Below are positions 44,030 through 56,863 of a stretch of DNA of 64,000 bases, in pieces. Position numbers and translations under genes: made by a program. Positions within the stretch are counted from its first letter, which is position 1. Each line of letters begins with the position of its first letter. Under the pieces are notes generated by a model, which saw only the letters and a program-made list of their open reading frames with translations, did not search any database and was not told the origin of the DNA. Source of the DNA: Polytrichum commune (Eukaryota; Streptophyta; Polytrichopsida; Polytrichales; Polytrichaceae); contig OX485805.1 of the NCBI GenBank assembly GCA_950295325.1, positions 14,373,501 to 14,437,500 on the forward strand. Direction: 5' to 3'.

Positions 44030-45200
44030 CTGCAAAACTTTCGGTAATTTTATTTCTTGAATTGAAATTAGTGTGAAAATTTTGAAGCCAAAAGTTGGCC
44101 CAAACATATTACCAATGTCTAGATTCTACCATAACCGCTCATTCCAAAACCAAGGCATGTGTCATGGCACTGTCGGTTCCATTCTCATCGAATTCCAGTC
44201 CCCAACATGATGGAAGTTCGAGTACCCTATAGATCGCCGATGGGATCCTGATCGGGAATAGGCGCCGCTACTATAGTTACACACACTTCACTCCAAACCT
44301 CTTCATACACGCGCCTAAAATGAACACTTTTGGGGGACTTTTTGTAATTGGTTATCAATGTACTGTACTCTGCTCCCAAATTTGCATTCTAAAATGAAGT
44401 TGATGCTACATTCCAGAAAACTTTGATCTCTTGACAATCGGTTCTCTGTTTCAGGCTCGCATACCTTCAACCCTGGATTGCGCCTGATTTGTGAGCTCGG
44501 ATGAAATGTGTGACTTGGTGCACTGATAATGGAATGCAACAACTGCATAGTATATTTAACATCTCTATGGTCATGGATATGAGAAGTTGTGGTGTTTCTA
44601 TTTATCTCCATAACTTAATCACCGAACGAATTTTTTTATGGTTGCCAAGCTGAGAAAGACTTCTGACACGGGCCATGAGGGTTTCGGACAGCCGCCACTT
44701 GAAGCTGCAGCAGCTCTTAGAATCTACATCCCACATAGATATCTGTCTGGTGATGGGCCCGGGTGGGTGACTTCTGAATTATAGAAAACTACGTAGAACA
44801 AACATAGGGTCCACTTTAAACTTGCGATCTACAAATCTTAAAACATGTACTTGTAACAAAGCTCAAGTTTTATATGTACATTGAACTCCATGATAGAAAT
44901 AAATAAGGGTGTTTACAAATTGATCATGTTAGAGAAGTTTTAGAATTAACATACCATAGGGTTTGGCAGGACGGGGAATTATACTAATATGTATTAGGGC
45001 CCCACGCTAAGGATGAGCACCATTGATGACATCTCGTGAATGTCTCTTGGTAGTTGAATGTAATTTGTCGTGTTAGATGCAAGCAAGGCATCTAACTAAT
45101 GGGTTTGTGCATTTTGTTTGGCTTTGTGAATCCCTACTTTGGGTTTGCGGGAGGTTTTTGCAGTTTTCATGTATGTGCGAACTCCCAACATCTTGCAAAC
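44030..45200. other. Possible intron and upstream exon, then intergenic
   Basis: On the minus strand an open frame 44611-44465 ends at AAG/GTATGC, a good donor, and includes HSIISAPSHTFHPSSQIRRN. It could be an upstream exon of the gene ending at 43253, though the phase to 44029 does not match unless the acceptor at 44039-44038 is used. Between 44620 and 44760 both strands have protein-like short frames. From 44780 on the sequence is AT-rich and featureless. Confidence 0.3.
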
Positions 45201-45201
45201 T

Positions 45202-45294
45202 TGGCAAATGTTGATGGTTGATTGTCGAGGGTTGGACAATAGGCGCACACACATAGTTGCACTCCTTAGGTGCACCCAACCCAAGCTTCATCTT
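45202..45294 (+). pseudogene. Fragment resembling the start of a LINE endonuclease
   Basis: The frame reads WQMLMVDCRGLDNRRTHIVA followed by LLRCTQPKL. Plant L1-type LINE endonucleases begin with a motif of the form W-N-C-R-G-L-G-N, then T, L..L and P.I; here C-R-G-L-D-N keeps the core. Downstream sequence to 45750 contains no further clear endonuclease motif, so this is a small decayed piece. An intact APE-type endonuclease would be about 230 residues. Confidence 0.35.
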
Positions 45295-46549
45295 TCCCTA
45301 CTTTCGGTTTTTTGCTCGCTTAGTATATGGGTAGAGTTTAGGGTTTTGAATTCTTATTTGTGAATTCTCACAATTTTTTGGTAACATTATCGACACATAG
45401 GAGGGGGCAAAGTCAATAGGAAGCATTCGTACGAGCGATATTAGCTCCAACTTGAGGTACTCAATTGTAATGAGGTTGTTGGCCACAGAGCAGGTTCACA
45501 ATGTCTTTGAAGTTGACATTGTTCTCACTTACTCTGCTAGTCCATAAATTAATTGGATCTTGCAAGTGTGCTAAGGGCACCACATATGCAAAACTCGGAC
45601 CACTACTTGAAGGTATTCATATCGTAGATTGGCCCTTTCAATTCTTAGACGTTGAAAGTAAATGCATGATTAACTGCAAGCTTGAGGGGCTCAATAAAGT
45701 TTTTTTTTGGATGTATATGTTTTGCCACTAGCTATTCCCAACCTTGAATCGGACCCCTATGTTTGTTTGGCAATCTCATTCATAAGAAAAAGCAAGGTGT
45801 TTACTAACATGCCATACTTCGGAGCGTGTATAAATTCAGTTCCCAAAGCTAGACTCACTACTATAAGCATATGAAACCTGGACAATCAACATGTGTCACT
45901 AGAAACTTGTTCTACGTCACTGGAAGATATGCAAATCTACCCCCAATCATAAACTCCCATTGTTCTTTTGCCAAGATAGGACTCATACCATAACATTACT
46001 CAGATGATGAGCTATGTGCATGGACCCAACGGTACATTCGAGAATAAAGATTCCACTACTTCATACTGAATTTGAAGTCAAGACAACGGAACACATCTCA
46101 TCAACTGATTAATGTAATGACGTTGGTTATGACTTCATTCCAATCGCCACTTATCCAGATTGTGATTAAATTGCACTTGATAAATGCACTTTGGTGCGAT
46201 ACAATGACTTTACATCGACCGTTTCACTGTGCGACGTTAATGCAAACATTTAAAAATTTAGTGGATCGGCAATGATATTCAACAACCAATTTACCTTGCA
46301 CTAGAGTCCATGCATGCATCCTGCTTTCGAGGCTAAAACATGGGGTACCAACAAATCCAAGAATCCGACATCTTTTTGGTGGGTAGACAGACTTCCAAAG
46401 TGGAGAGCTTGCCTTTCACACCCCCAATCACGGTGCCCAATTAAATGCAATACTCTATTCACAAATGCTCCAAGCATGGAAGCATATAAGTACTCTATAT
46501 ATATACACACATATATACATATATGTTCTTATAAATTTAATTAATTAAA
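45295..46549. other. Intergenic, no gene recognised
   Basis: A short frame at 45501-45731 and one at 46314-46544 show no domain. A TA-rich patch with 'tatatatacacacatatata' lies at 46496-46523. Confidence 0.4.
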
Positions 46550-46950
46550 AAAAGATCTTAGTTATGGGCCGGAACATAGGTGACCATTTCCTAGTCCCAA
46601 GGTGGGGTACACAAATGCCCACCACACGGGGGTGGATCAAAGTGGGGTCCCACGACAATAAGTACGATTGAGGATGCGAAGAAAAGGCCCAAGATATTAC
46701 CTTATATAAGGACTAAGAGTTTGAGTGAACGATAGAACATCCTTGGAGATCTTAAGTTCTTTGTATTCTAAGATGAAGCTCTCCCAGTCATTTGGGTGGT
46801 CTCGGGTTCGTTGTCGGTGTTAGGTTGAGCTACCTTATGTTGTCTGGACAAGACTATTAGGATATCCGTCTAAGTTTGTTCAAGTCGTCTCACAAACGTT
46901 CAACCTTGCAAGAGTTATCATTCTGCTAAACTTCCTAACAATAACATAAA
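46550..46950 (+). other. Possible solo LTR or promoter remnant
   Basis: TTATATAAGG at 46702-46711 resembles a TATA box. It is followed by a region of mixed composition through 'gatcttaagttctttgtatt' and 'cttcctaacaataacataaa'. The layout recalls a plant LTR, but I could not define TG/CA ends, a duplication or a second copy, so this is only a suggestion. Confidence 0.2.
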
Positions 46951-49518
46951 CACTTAATCAAATCGTATGAGGTGTGGCGTACTTTGGGCACTTCGAACTC
47001 CACGCATGTCTCGGGCCATTGAGTCAACGTAGCGATGGTCTCTTACAATCAACAATCATGAGTTGTGTTTATTGTCAATTTAGGTTTCATAGTCGGAGTT
47101 GAGATGCAAGATGTGATAAGAAATCAAAATGATGATCTCCTCAAGTGATCAGACAGGCCTTGCCCTCCCAATCGCGTTAAAAAGTGTTGTACCTAGAATG
47201 GTTGATATATTTTGTGCACATCTCTTTGGGGTGTCCATTCTTGACTACAACCTTGTCAAATGCCACTCAAATTTAGGCGTGAAATTAGGAAAAGTGAGTG
47301 ACCGCATGCCTTTATTCGACATGGTGAAAGCTCTTGGCCGAATTTCTTCCCGAATATCATGAGCCGAAACTCTTGAACCTGGTACAAAAGCATGAATATG
47401 TTCTTGTTCTTGTTTTCGGGTCAAACGGTCTTATCTCTGGTGAAAGAAGTAAGTTTCTAAAAGATGTACGTCTACGACCTCATTGGTTGCAAAAGTGTCG
47501 AAGGTCTTCAACGCTCTTGGTATAAACTAACTGCCAAATAATTGTAAAATATACACTACTAAGTACACTCAAATTGTGACTCAGTGTAGAAGCGAACGCT
47601 GAAAGCTTATATGTTAATTGGACGTACAATTATTGATGATCCAAGTATCTATATATTGATGCACTAACTTATTATAAAGCACACAAGCACAAGTACAAAG
47701 CCAACTGAACCAAAGGACTCTTGCAGTTTGTTGGTTCCAGATGTTGCATAAAATCCGCAATATGTAGGTGACAGGTGTTTCTGTACTATGTTTACGCCGA
47801 TGGGAGTTACTTTTGGCACTCTAAGTGTGTATGTTATTGTGAAGGTTGTGTGCGACTCATGCATGGATAGTTGGGGCCAAGGATTTGCGGCATCCATGGA
47901 AGATGAAGGTGAAAGCGAAAACATGAAGAACCCTTTTATCGTTGGATTTTTGTTATGTAAAAAATGAAGTTTGGAATTAGCATCAAAGACCTTAAATTAG
48001 TTTAGTGAGATCATGTTAGGATCATTTGGCCATGACATTTCAAGGGATAGGTTTTTATCACACCCTCTTACATGGTTGCCATGTATCTTAAGCTCGCATA
48101 GTTGCATCCTCATCATGCATGAGACCAAAAACTCACAAGTGTGTGAATTTTACGAATAGAATCGGGAGACCCCCCCCCCTTCCCTGGGGCTACAATTATA
48201 ATTAGCAATAAGTTCATGCTTCCCAATGAAAATTTAGCTTACTTTGTGATTTTTAAAAAAAAATTAACTATTCAAAGTCAAGTGACCCTTCGTGCATGAT
48301 CAACATGCCTAATTCAACTGCTTATCTTAGTCGAACACCTACATTTGAGCAGTAGTTGGTTAGGTGTGACTCCAAGAACGGCCACCAAAAAGACATGTGT
48401 TCAAAAGAGATTGAACTACGTGCTCAAAACGTGATAACTATTCTAGACTCGAATGTCAACATAATTGGGGAAGACCTATGTAATCATTTAATGAAAACAA
48501 GAATCTTCTTCACTTTGAAAACGAACAAGATACTCATATGAGCTCCAACAAATTTCGAGCAAAGTCGATACATCCTCAATCATACTCATGGCGTGTTTCG
48601 TATCGTAGGAGAAGGAGGTACCTATTTACAAATGAAATCGTTGGCAGTTCGATCACCGCTGTGAAATCTTCTCTCTACTTGACAGGGGAAAAAAACTAGC
48701 TAAATAAGTAGGGAGCCAAGAACCCACCCATAATAAGGTAGGTAGTAAAATTCCACCCTGCATGAAGATTCTTGAGCAGAGTAGGGCCAACAAGCTCAAA
48801 TTCACATCAGATTGCCCAACATTGGTTATTTATTTCTTTATTTATCCTAGGAGAGTGACTAATCCGAGAAAGTCACCATTCAAGACCCATCCACCTTATT
48901 TTGTGGGAGTTGGGAACCTTTATCGGAAACTTTAGATTGATTATTAGTGCCTCCTGCTAAACGGGAACAGCTGTTTTGTGCCTTAAAACCGGCTTATCAT
49001 CACCATGTTGTCAAGATGCCATCATATCATAACTTATTACTTCCCAAGTTACGGTCCTAATTTTTGCTAAGATTGGCACCTCATCTACGTACTCAAACCG
49101 AAGAAATTCTAAATAGAAAAATGCCGCCCATGAGGATGGATATTCCGACACCTTGGAATATGGTCCCTCGACACTAATGGGAAGTCAACACTTTGCACGA
49201 TATAAGTTATGAGTTGTTGGTTGTATTGGAGACATCATACGAAGCCTACTATTGGACAGTTGTCTAGGCAAAGAGTAAAAATTTCAATATATAATTGATC
49301 CCATGACTCATTGAGTCCCCAACTTGTATCATCATTGTTTGGTCAAGGAATTAATAGATATTTGCTTTTGGTGGTCGTATATGTGATGACTCGTGTACTC
49401 GAATTATGCAAACATGTGCTTAGGAAAATATTCTAAGTAGGCTGACCCACCCATAAAAATATCTGAATTTTTCTTTTCATTATTTGGTACCAATTGAGCA
49501 AATTCAATTGCAAAGAAC
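46951..49518. repeat. Intergenic with copies of dispersed families
   Basis: At 47090-47170 there is a reverse copy of the 'gcatctcaactccgac' block. At 48320-48480 there is a copy of the GGACAC family (TTAGTCGAACACCTACATTTG, 'agacatgtgttcaaaagaga'). At 48690-48830 lies a block ('aacccaccca', 'ttcttgagcagagtagggcc', 'cagattgccc') also found at 54700-54810. A C run is at 48170-48179. Short frames at 47129-47525 show no domain. Confidence 0.4.
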
Positions 49519-49527
49519 ACCATTATG

Positions 49528-49879
49528 GCCCCGGGCTTGATCACATCTTCATTTGGGTGGGACCTGTCCCTCCCATGCCTCTTTCACTGCTTAGTCGTCC
49601 TACCCATACCTGTGAGGGAATTCCTCCTCGTTGGGAACTAATGTGATAATACCCGGTCTAGATTACAAATATTCAAGTTGACATTATTTTCTTCATTTCC
49701 AAGTTAATTGATGAAGTTCCTTCACATGTCAAAAGAGCTCAATGGCTTAAGTGACTGGGTATTGTGACATTGGTTTCCAACGAGGAGTTCCCGCACAAGT
49801 GCAAGCAGGAAGACCAAGCAGTGAAGGAGGCGTGGGAAGGGCAAGGCCCCCCGAATGAAGATGCGATCTAGCCCAGGGC
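49528..49879. mobile_element. MULE-like element, copy 2 (352 bp)
   Basis: It is the same family as 39829-40184, with arms carrying 'gatcacatcttcatttggg', 'ctcccatgcctctttcactg' and 'gttgggaactaatgtga' and their inverted partners. The outer ends read GCCCCGGGCTTGATC and, inverted, GCCCTGGGCTAGATC. Flanks ACCATTATG (49519-49527) and ACCATTGCC (49880-49888) agree in six of nine positions, so the duplication is older or partly lost. Confidence 0.72.
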
Positions 49880-49999
49880 ACCATTGCCGGGAAAAACTCA
49901 AAACATGGACGTGCATGGCACTTGATAATGATAGCCCATCATGATCTATCTTTCCAAGTAACCACTCAATTACTTTTAAGAGGCCTTAAGGTCTTGAAC

Positions 50000-52900
50000 A
50001 CCCTAGATTATAACATGCTTACAAAACATCATTGTAAACAACATCTAGAGCTATCTCAAGACATTTGAGGGTTTTTTTGTCACTAGATCCTATCATAATC
50101 AAGAAGCGTATCCTAAATAATATGGTGGATTTTCCCAACGTGCTAGTGAAGGGGATTGAAAACCAAATCATTTTGTAATTTCCAAATAATCCAAGTCAGG
50201 CCACTATGAAGAAAAAACCATATCCTATGATATTTCCTAAGAGTGCTCAGAAGATTCTCATCAAAAAGATATTGAAGCATAGGAAATTTTATCTTAGGCT
50301 TAAAATTGATGTGTTTAGCATGGAATAGCCACATGATGTTAGCAACATACCTCTAAACTCAATGTGCCAAAGGCCTGGATAAAAAACTTGTGTTCCACAA
50401 TTTCCATGTTTGGAGGTCCACAATGGGGGCTACTTGTATCCACCTTGTCCAAGGTTCGAGATCCGTCCCTCCATGTGTCAACTGGAAGGCTGGTCCTTTT
50501 TTAGCTTGATGCTTGTGCCAAATAATGTCCCACTAAGGGGTAGTCGTGGCTAGAATTTAATGTTTTCCATTTTTTTCCCTAGCAATGTCTTTAGGAGATG
50601 GTTGTGCTTAATAGCCAAGTCCTTCCAAGCTTAGCCGAGAATTCGAGAAAAGGAGTGGCCTCCGGCCGCCATAATTGTGTCAGGTAAAAAAAACGTTTAT
50701 CCAATTGGCCAAAAATATGGTTGAATTTGCACTTTAGAAGCACCTCGCACAAGGATATCCACTCTAGCTTTTCATAACCATCCTTGAAATTCTATCCTAA
50801 AAGGCACATTGATCTGGTCCAGACATACCTTAGTTAAAGTCATATATTCAAGACCCACATAGAATATGTGAAGGTTGCCAATGAAATATGCACTTAATTG
50901 GGTTCGTCCATAAGTGAATTATTTCATATAACCACCTTTCACCATCCACACCGGAAGTTCATCATCAACTACTATGAATAATCCCACCTAGTCATGGCAT
51001 GTAGGAAAATTCCTCAAATTGTCTGACATCAAGTCCTTGTAGTTGCTATAGTGTGCTTACAACTTTAGCCAATAATCTTGGAAGACTTCAACGCGAGAAC
51101 TAATCCGGGCTTCCTCCTGTTGCACGAAATCTTGCCGAGCCATGTCCTATATGTCCTTACATTGTTGCAAAACTTTTTGTGTACATCACAAAGGCTCTAT
51201 CCATGGCAACATTGAATTCCATGCAATAGGGTTGTCAACCAAAGATTAAGAGGCATAATATCCTCCTTGGTTGTAGGTGGAAAAAAAAAAACAAATGGAA
51301 GTGGACATAGTTTTTTAAGCTGTAGCGATGTGGTGCCACACCTTTGACTTGCCTTCATTGTAAAACAAGGGAGTTAAAAACTAGAGAAATAACCCATTTA
51401 CCATGAAAGGAAGATTGTAATTGGGGAATGCAATACCTAACAACAAATCAAGATTTGATTAGCTAGGAAGGAGTGCATGGACCACCCATTTGCACAACCA
51501 AGAGGTCATAGCATCCGCCTGGGAGGTGAGACCCAACCCACGTAGTCTCTTTTGAATTGTGCAGTCATACTAGCTAATTTTTGCACTTGCAGAATTCTCT
51601 ATATCATACCACAGATAATTCCAAAGGGGAGCCTTCACCCGTCTAGAGACCTTCTCAAACCATAATGAAGTACCAAAGAGACGATATTAACACATGGTTG
51701 ACAATAGTAATTTCCATGCCAAAGGTAGACGTGTTGTGCTCCATTAAGTAAATTTCCTTCTCATTCTATTGATGAGGAAAATTTCTACCTCCAGTAGGTC
51801 AAGGTGAAGTCCTAAAGCCGTCTCTAATATTTTGGACAAATCCCCTCTTTCAACATCATTACAAAAATAACGGAGTCAAGAAGGGACTATCTCACCCTTG
51901 CCCAAATATTAAAATAATAATAATGGGTGTAGAGCCCCCCGCCACAAAAAATGGGCCAGGTCATGCTCTTCTTGTAGTACATGTCTTCTTGGGAAGCTCT
52001 CCCGGCACTTAAGTCACCAGTGGGGCAGTAACAAGTTTATGATTCAAAAATGGGTATGCAATCCCCTAGGAGCCCTTATTGGTTGCGGACCCCACATGTG
52101 TATGCAATGATGGTTAATTGGACATTAGACCTTTCCAAGTTCCTCCTTTTTTGATGTTTTGAATACCAATACCTTTTAAAACTTGGGGCCCCTGCCTAAG
52201 TTCATTATTTCTCTAATAATTTCCAATGATAGTCCATTAGCCATACATGTTTATTTCTCTAGCTACATTGATATGCAAAACTCTTGGTCTAACCAATCTT
52301 AAGTCCAGAGACAATGCCAAGAGTGTGGATGATCCAAACTAGTTTATCTCCATTTGTTGCTCATCTTAATGGTAAAGGAAATGTCACCATCATATTGGCC
52401 GATTATTTGTTGTGCAGTACTAGAGGGAAGAATAATCCTCTTTGTTCAAGTTCTTCATGATAGCTGACTTCACCACCACATCAAGGGTTTTTGCAACAAT
52501 GAGAAACATGTAAGGTGCCAATGGACAACCTTGTCTAACCCCATGGTGAAGATGGAAGGACTTCGTGGTGAAATTGTTATCGTTTGCTAGAACCTCAACA
52601 TTTGAAAAATGATGCAAATCATATTAATAAATACTTTTGGCACACTTGTTTTTGCCATGACTTTGAAGATAAAGTCCCAAGACACCCATCGTATGCTTTG
52701 GTAAAATAAAATTTAAGGAAAAATAAATCTTGTTTAGACTAGTATTGGGTGGGTATTAAGATTGGTATCAAACCCCTAATGGTTATCAGGGTGGTTCTTT
52801 AAATTTATAACCGTGGTCCTCAAGTTTTCAAATGACTGGATTTGATTCACAACCACAATTCCCAAAACATCAAGACCCAATCAAATAATTTTCTTAAAAA

Positions 52901-53780
52901 AACTGCTAGTTTTTTTTGTCAATTCTTTCATGAAAACCACCAAGCCTTTAATTTTTTTTAATAGCTAGGACCAGAGATTCTTTTCTTTTAGAACCTTGGA
53001 TTCAAAGGTCCTTTGCTTCTAAGTTGTCTATGAACCCCATAACCCGAGGTTAGTAACAAAATCAAATACACGGCCAACATTAGTGTAGACTCCTCTATTC
53101 ACCTAAGTGTTTCACGAGCAAGGAGATTATTTTCCAAAATATACCTAAGCAAGAGGAACGTTGTCAAAATGGCCTTTAAGTAGCGAGTCGTTCACCAGTT
53201 TAGTGAAATCCTTGCACATGAAGTTCTAATAAGGTTTGAAGAACTTGGTTGTGAGTCCATCAAGTCATGGGCTCTTGCCACTACACTCAATAGGATATTT
53301 AGTGTTTGATAAACTAAATATAAACGCATACACTAAATATCAATAACCCTATTAAGTTAAGTAACATTAAATGTAAACTCAAACACTAAATATCAACTAT
53401 AGTAATATGTGGAAGTGATAGGTTTGAATTTAGTGTTAGTAAGGATATGAAAAAAAATGATAAAAGAAGAATTCCAACATATCTTCTAGCATGTCTTCTA
53501 ACACTAATTATCAAAAAACTGAAAGTTAATGTTGAACATGGTAAGGTAGTAATAACATTAAATATAATCAAACACTAAATATTTAGTGTAGCTAAAGCAT
53601 TTACTGCCTCGGTAAGCTCCTTTGTAGTGATAGGTTGCTCCAACGTTTGTTTTGCTTTGGCTGAGATTTTTCAAGGAATAAGGCCCATAATTTGAGTGCA
53701 TTCCTCTTCAAGGTTTGCAATGGTTTGCAGATTTCAAGAGCTTACCTAAAATATTTCTTTTGCACATGCAAGATGTCCAC
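50000..53780 (-). pseudogene. Decayed L1-type LINE retrotransposon, RT and C-terminal region
   Basis: Read on the minus strand, pieces follow in the order of a plant L1 reverse-transcriptase polyprotein. First, at 53638-53591, QPITTKELTEAVNAL; then at about 53270-53165, LDGLTTKFFKP with in-frame stops; at 52542-52510, GVRQGCPLAPY; at 52394-52383, the active-site box as YDGD where the family has Y-A-D-D; at about 51545-51480, LGLTSQADAMTSWLCKWV; and at 50193-50155, WIIWKLQNDLVFN of the zinc-finger (zf-RVT) end. Stops and frameshifts separate them. The endonuclease half is missing or unrecognisable. A 305-bp MITE splits the domain at 53588-53284. The element is dead: the metal-binding D-D pair is broken and no frame exceeds 70 codons. 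Confidence 0.8.
53284..53588. mobile_element. TA-flanked MITE inserted in the LINE, 305 bp
   Basis: The left end is CACTCAATAGGATATTTAGT and the inverted right end CACTAAATATTTAGTGTTTG, bordered by TA (53282-53283, 53589-53590). The inside is rich in ACACTAAAT in both orientations, as in 7595-7932. The LINE reading continues across it (QPITTKELTEAVNAL on one side, LDGLTTKFFK on the other), which confirms the insertion. Confidence 0.78.
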
Positions 53781-53959
53781 TAAAGTAGACACCCGTCAAG
53801 TTATTTGGATATTTTTCTCTTTATGCCCACTTCTTGTAGGATTTGAAACATGTGATAAATGCGAGATGATTGCAAATCTAAATCATGTCCATAGCCATTT
53901 GCCTCCTAATTTTGGAGCTTGTATGAACATCTTGTTCATTATCATCGTTGTAGAAAAAA

Positions 53960-54655
53960 ATCTCTTCCAGCCACACACACACACCAACTCCAACTACACA
54001 TTATGTCAAATTAACGACATAGATACTTGGTCGCACTTACTCTCTCTATGCAACAATAGATTTCTTAAAGGCCTAAGAATCGCAAGACACAATGTTGCTA
54101 CCCACCAACTCACCAACCTACTAAAATAAAATGTATACACTAGACACCTCACATTCATTAATGCCGGTAACTAACATGGCAACCACCAACATAACACCAT
54201 CCCGCCATGGATACTAAGTTGCACATGCAGCACTACACGATGTGAATGCCTCGCAAAACTAAGACCACATATCGTTTACATACAAGGCATTGCATATGAA
54301 CAAATGGTCCACTAATACCTACACCGGACCTAACCGTCCAAATCATTGAATTCACCTTTACGCATGATAGATTCCTTGACCAAGCCATACAAACGAAAGA
54401 AGACAACTACAACCCATTAGTAGACGCAATAAAAGCACAAGGCTGGAATATTAGACCCCTCATAGTTATCACCGTAGGATTAAGGGGAGCCATTCACACA
54501 AGAAGCATAGAACGCTTGAGAACCTACATATCCCCACATCACTAATAAAAAAACCAATGAAAACCATCTACCAAATAGCCATCAAATATCTCACATACCT
54601 ATTACTCAATAAGAGAGAACTCAACAAACAAGAACCAGTAATCCCATCCACATAG
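53960..54655 (+). pseudogene. C-terminal remnant of an RLE-type non-LTR retrotransposon
   Basis: Three frame-shifted segments fit the C-terminus of the early-branching group (R2/NeSL/Utopia-like) that carries a zinc knuckle and a restriction-like endonuclease (RLE). The first has C54004, HLLSLC (to 54051) and GLRIARHN (to 54093), the C..HLL..C..RHN knuckle. Next come CTCSTTRCECLAKLRPH (R-P-D/H position) and PTPDLTVQIIEFTFTHDRFL with the expected Glu at 54348. Then DNYNPLVDA and GWNIRPLIVITVGLRGAIH follow, and a tail MKTIYQIAIKYLTYLLLNKR stops at 54653-54655. This order matches what I know of the family: knuckle, K/R-PD, E, K..Y..L, G..V. Stops and at least two frameshifts make it inactive. 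No RT domain was found upstream, where the LINE on the other strand begins. Confidence 0.55.
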
Positions 54656-56230
54656 AAAATGGATATCAAAATAATGTTATTTATCTCTTTATTTGTTTTT
54701 ATGAACAAGAGCCCACCCACCGCAAGTTAAACAATAAACCCCACCTTGCACCAAAGGGATTCTTGAGCATGATAGAGCCAACGGCCTCAAATTCGGGTCG
54801 GATTGCCTGACTTTAATTTTTCTTTTCTTCTCTTTTCATAATCCAAGTGAAGATTATTGTGCTCATCAAGTGGTCATATGTGTCTCCCCCCCCCCTCCCA
54901 AATCATTTTAACTATTGAGTTTAGAATGAAAATATTGAGATGTCTTTGTGGTAGCTGTTCTTGAAGCCACTTTTGGGTGTATGCTCTTAGAACCACACTC
55001 AACAACATACCACTCAAATGTAGGTGTCAAGATGATTGTGGTGTTAAGATTAGGCATGTCCACCTTATAGTATAGCTAGTAAGTAATATTTAAGTTACAA
55101 CCACACTTAACATTTGATTTAATGTGGCATTAGGATTGATGTGTTAACTATAATGGTCTTTGTGACTTGTTGTGTAGCAAATCATCGTATGATATCTTCT
55201 GTAATTGCCACTCAATGATTGCAAGATAATTGATGTGGGTCGATAATGATTAGTGTGGACCACTCCAAATAAGATGTTTAGTGTAACAATAAACTATGTT
55301 CATTGTTTCAATTGCTGTGTCTAACCAATTGAATGTAGTACGGAGGGCTATAAAGACTATTTTTTACATAGAATATCAATAGACAATATGCATTGTATAT
55401 AAAATAATACATCGGCTTCCTTGAGTTGAACCATTACGTCAAGAGTTATATTACTATGTGTTTTCAAATGATAAACCACACTCATCAAGTAAACAATGCC
55501 TTGCATTGATTTCAAACCACTTGCACTACAAGCAAACGAGTCTCAGGCAATTGACCTACTCATTGGAAAATTGTCCTATGTAACTGGAAAATTTGCAAAT
55601 CTAACACATTGTTAGATTTGCATTGTTCTTTAATCGACTTGGATCAACTACATAGGACTCATATACTAATAGTGTTGATATACCTCCAACAATTGAGCGT
55701 TAAGTTGCCTCATTTTTATTTTTATTTTTTTCAAAAATGAAGATGAGATACTTTCAACACGATTGATGTGACATGTGCCACCTAGTGAGAGCCTATCAAA
55801 AAGGTCACAATTTGTGTCAAATTGAACAATTTTGTCCGCAAATGATATATTTAGTTCACGATTTGGTCATTTTTACCGTTATATTATAACGTGTGTGCAA
55901 GCGGAACTAAGTAGTAAGACAAATTGGAGAGGAGAACGGGCACACTTATTAGGAGCCGCCGTCACTTGATTGTTTATTTAACGTTTTTTTGACTAGTCAA
56001 GTGATTCCTTTGTAGATAAGTCCTCGGGCATGAGCTGATGTGTGAGTGGCTGATTGCTCTCTCGGTAGCATCGCCTCATCCCCGGCCCCTAAAGAATGGT
56101 TTTGGTTGTCGGGCTAAAAAAAAAAAACAATGCGGAATTTGGCTCCCTCCCCTTCACATTAATAATTATTCCTGAATCCCCGCATCGTTTTGCTGCGAAT
56201 TTCGCACGTCCACTAATGAAGTGAAGTTAA
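54656..56230. other. Intergenic with dispersed repeats
   Basis: 54700-54810 repeats the block seen at 48690-48830 ('ttcttgagcatgatagagcc', 'cggattgcctgac'). 54836-55060 has words of the dispersed family in reverse orientation ('ccactcaaatgtaggtgtca'). C runs lie at 54890-54897. No gene is recognised. Confidence 0.4.
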
Positions 56231-56860
56231 GGGGATGTTTACATCATGGACCATAGTTTATATGAAGTTGTCCCATGTCATAGGGCATTTTCCCATGGTC
56301 TCACTTCATGGTAACACTTTTATGGTCTGGTTTTTTTGTTTATAAGAATTGCATTTTAAAGTCGTTGGGCCCGTGACCAGGTGTACACCGAACGTACGTG
56401 GACCAAGAGAAGTGACCACGCACCAAAAAGTGGATGTGCTGATTCTTTTTAATATATGTCTAAAAAGGGAAGTTTTGGGAACTTACTTCATGTTTGACCT
56501 TCTCCCTTTCTTCTTCCCTTCTTTCCTCTTAATTATGAGATTTTGTTGGCAATAATCAAATTAAAAAAAAAAAACCACACACACGATTAAAAAATTTAAA
56601 ACTTCATTTCTTTGCCATGGTCCCGTGACATTTGCAATGAGAGAACCTCTTTTGCCTCTTCCACTGCAAACGTTGTTGGACCATGACAATGGATAATGAA
56701 GGCCTTAAAATAGGCAGTTGGGGGGCCTCGAGTTCCAGGGTCACTCTTACATTTTCTTCCTTGATGTAAGCTGAAGTAGTCCCTGGACAAGTTCAACGGC
56801 CAATCACATTTTTGTAGAGGAGTAAGGGACAACTTCATGGTCCATGATGTAAACAACCCC
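56231..56860. mobile_element. Tourist-like MITE, 630 bp
   Basis: GGGGATGTTTACATCATGGA at the left and GGGGTTGTTTACATCATGGA inverted at the right match over 24 bp with one change. GAAGTTGTCCC follows on both arms. TAA flanks both sides (56228-56230, 56861-56863). The frames at 56349-56555 and 56856-56596 lie inside it and show no transposase features. Confidence 0.8.
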
Positions 56861-56863
56861 TAA

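Noticed and set aside
46550-46950. Solo LTR
   Set aside because: TATA-like sequence is present but TG...CA ends, target duplication and a second copy were not found; kept only as a low-confidence note.
54836-55060. tRNA or other structured RNA gene
   Set aside because: I scanned for GGTTCGAAT-type B boxes and paired cloverleaf arms here and elsewhere in the window and found none that fit.
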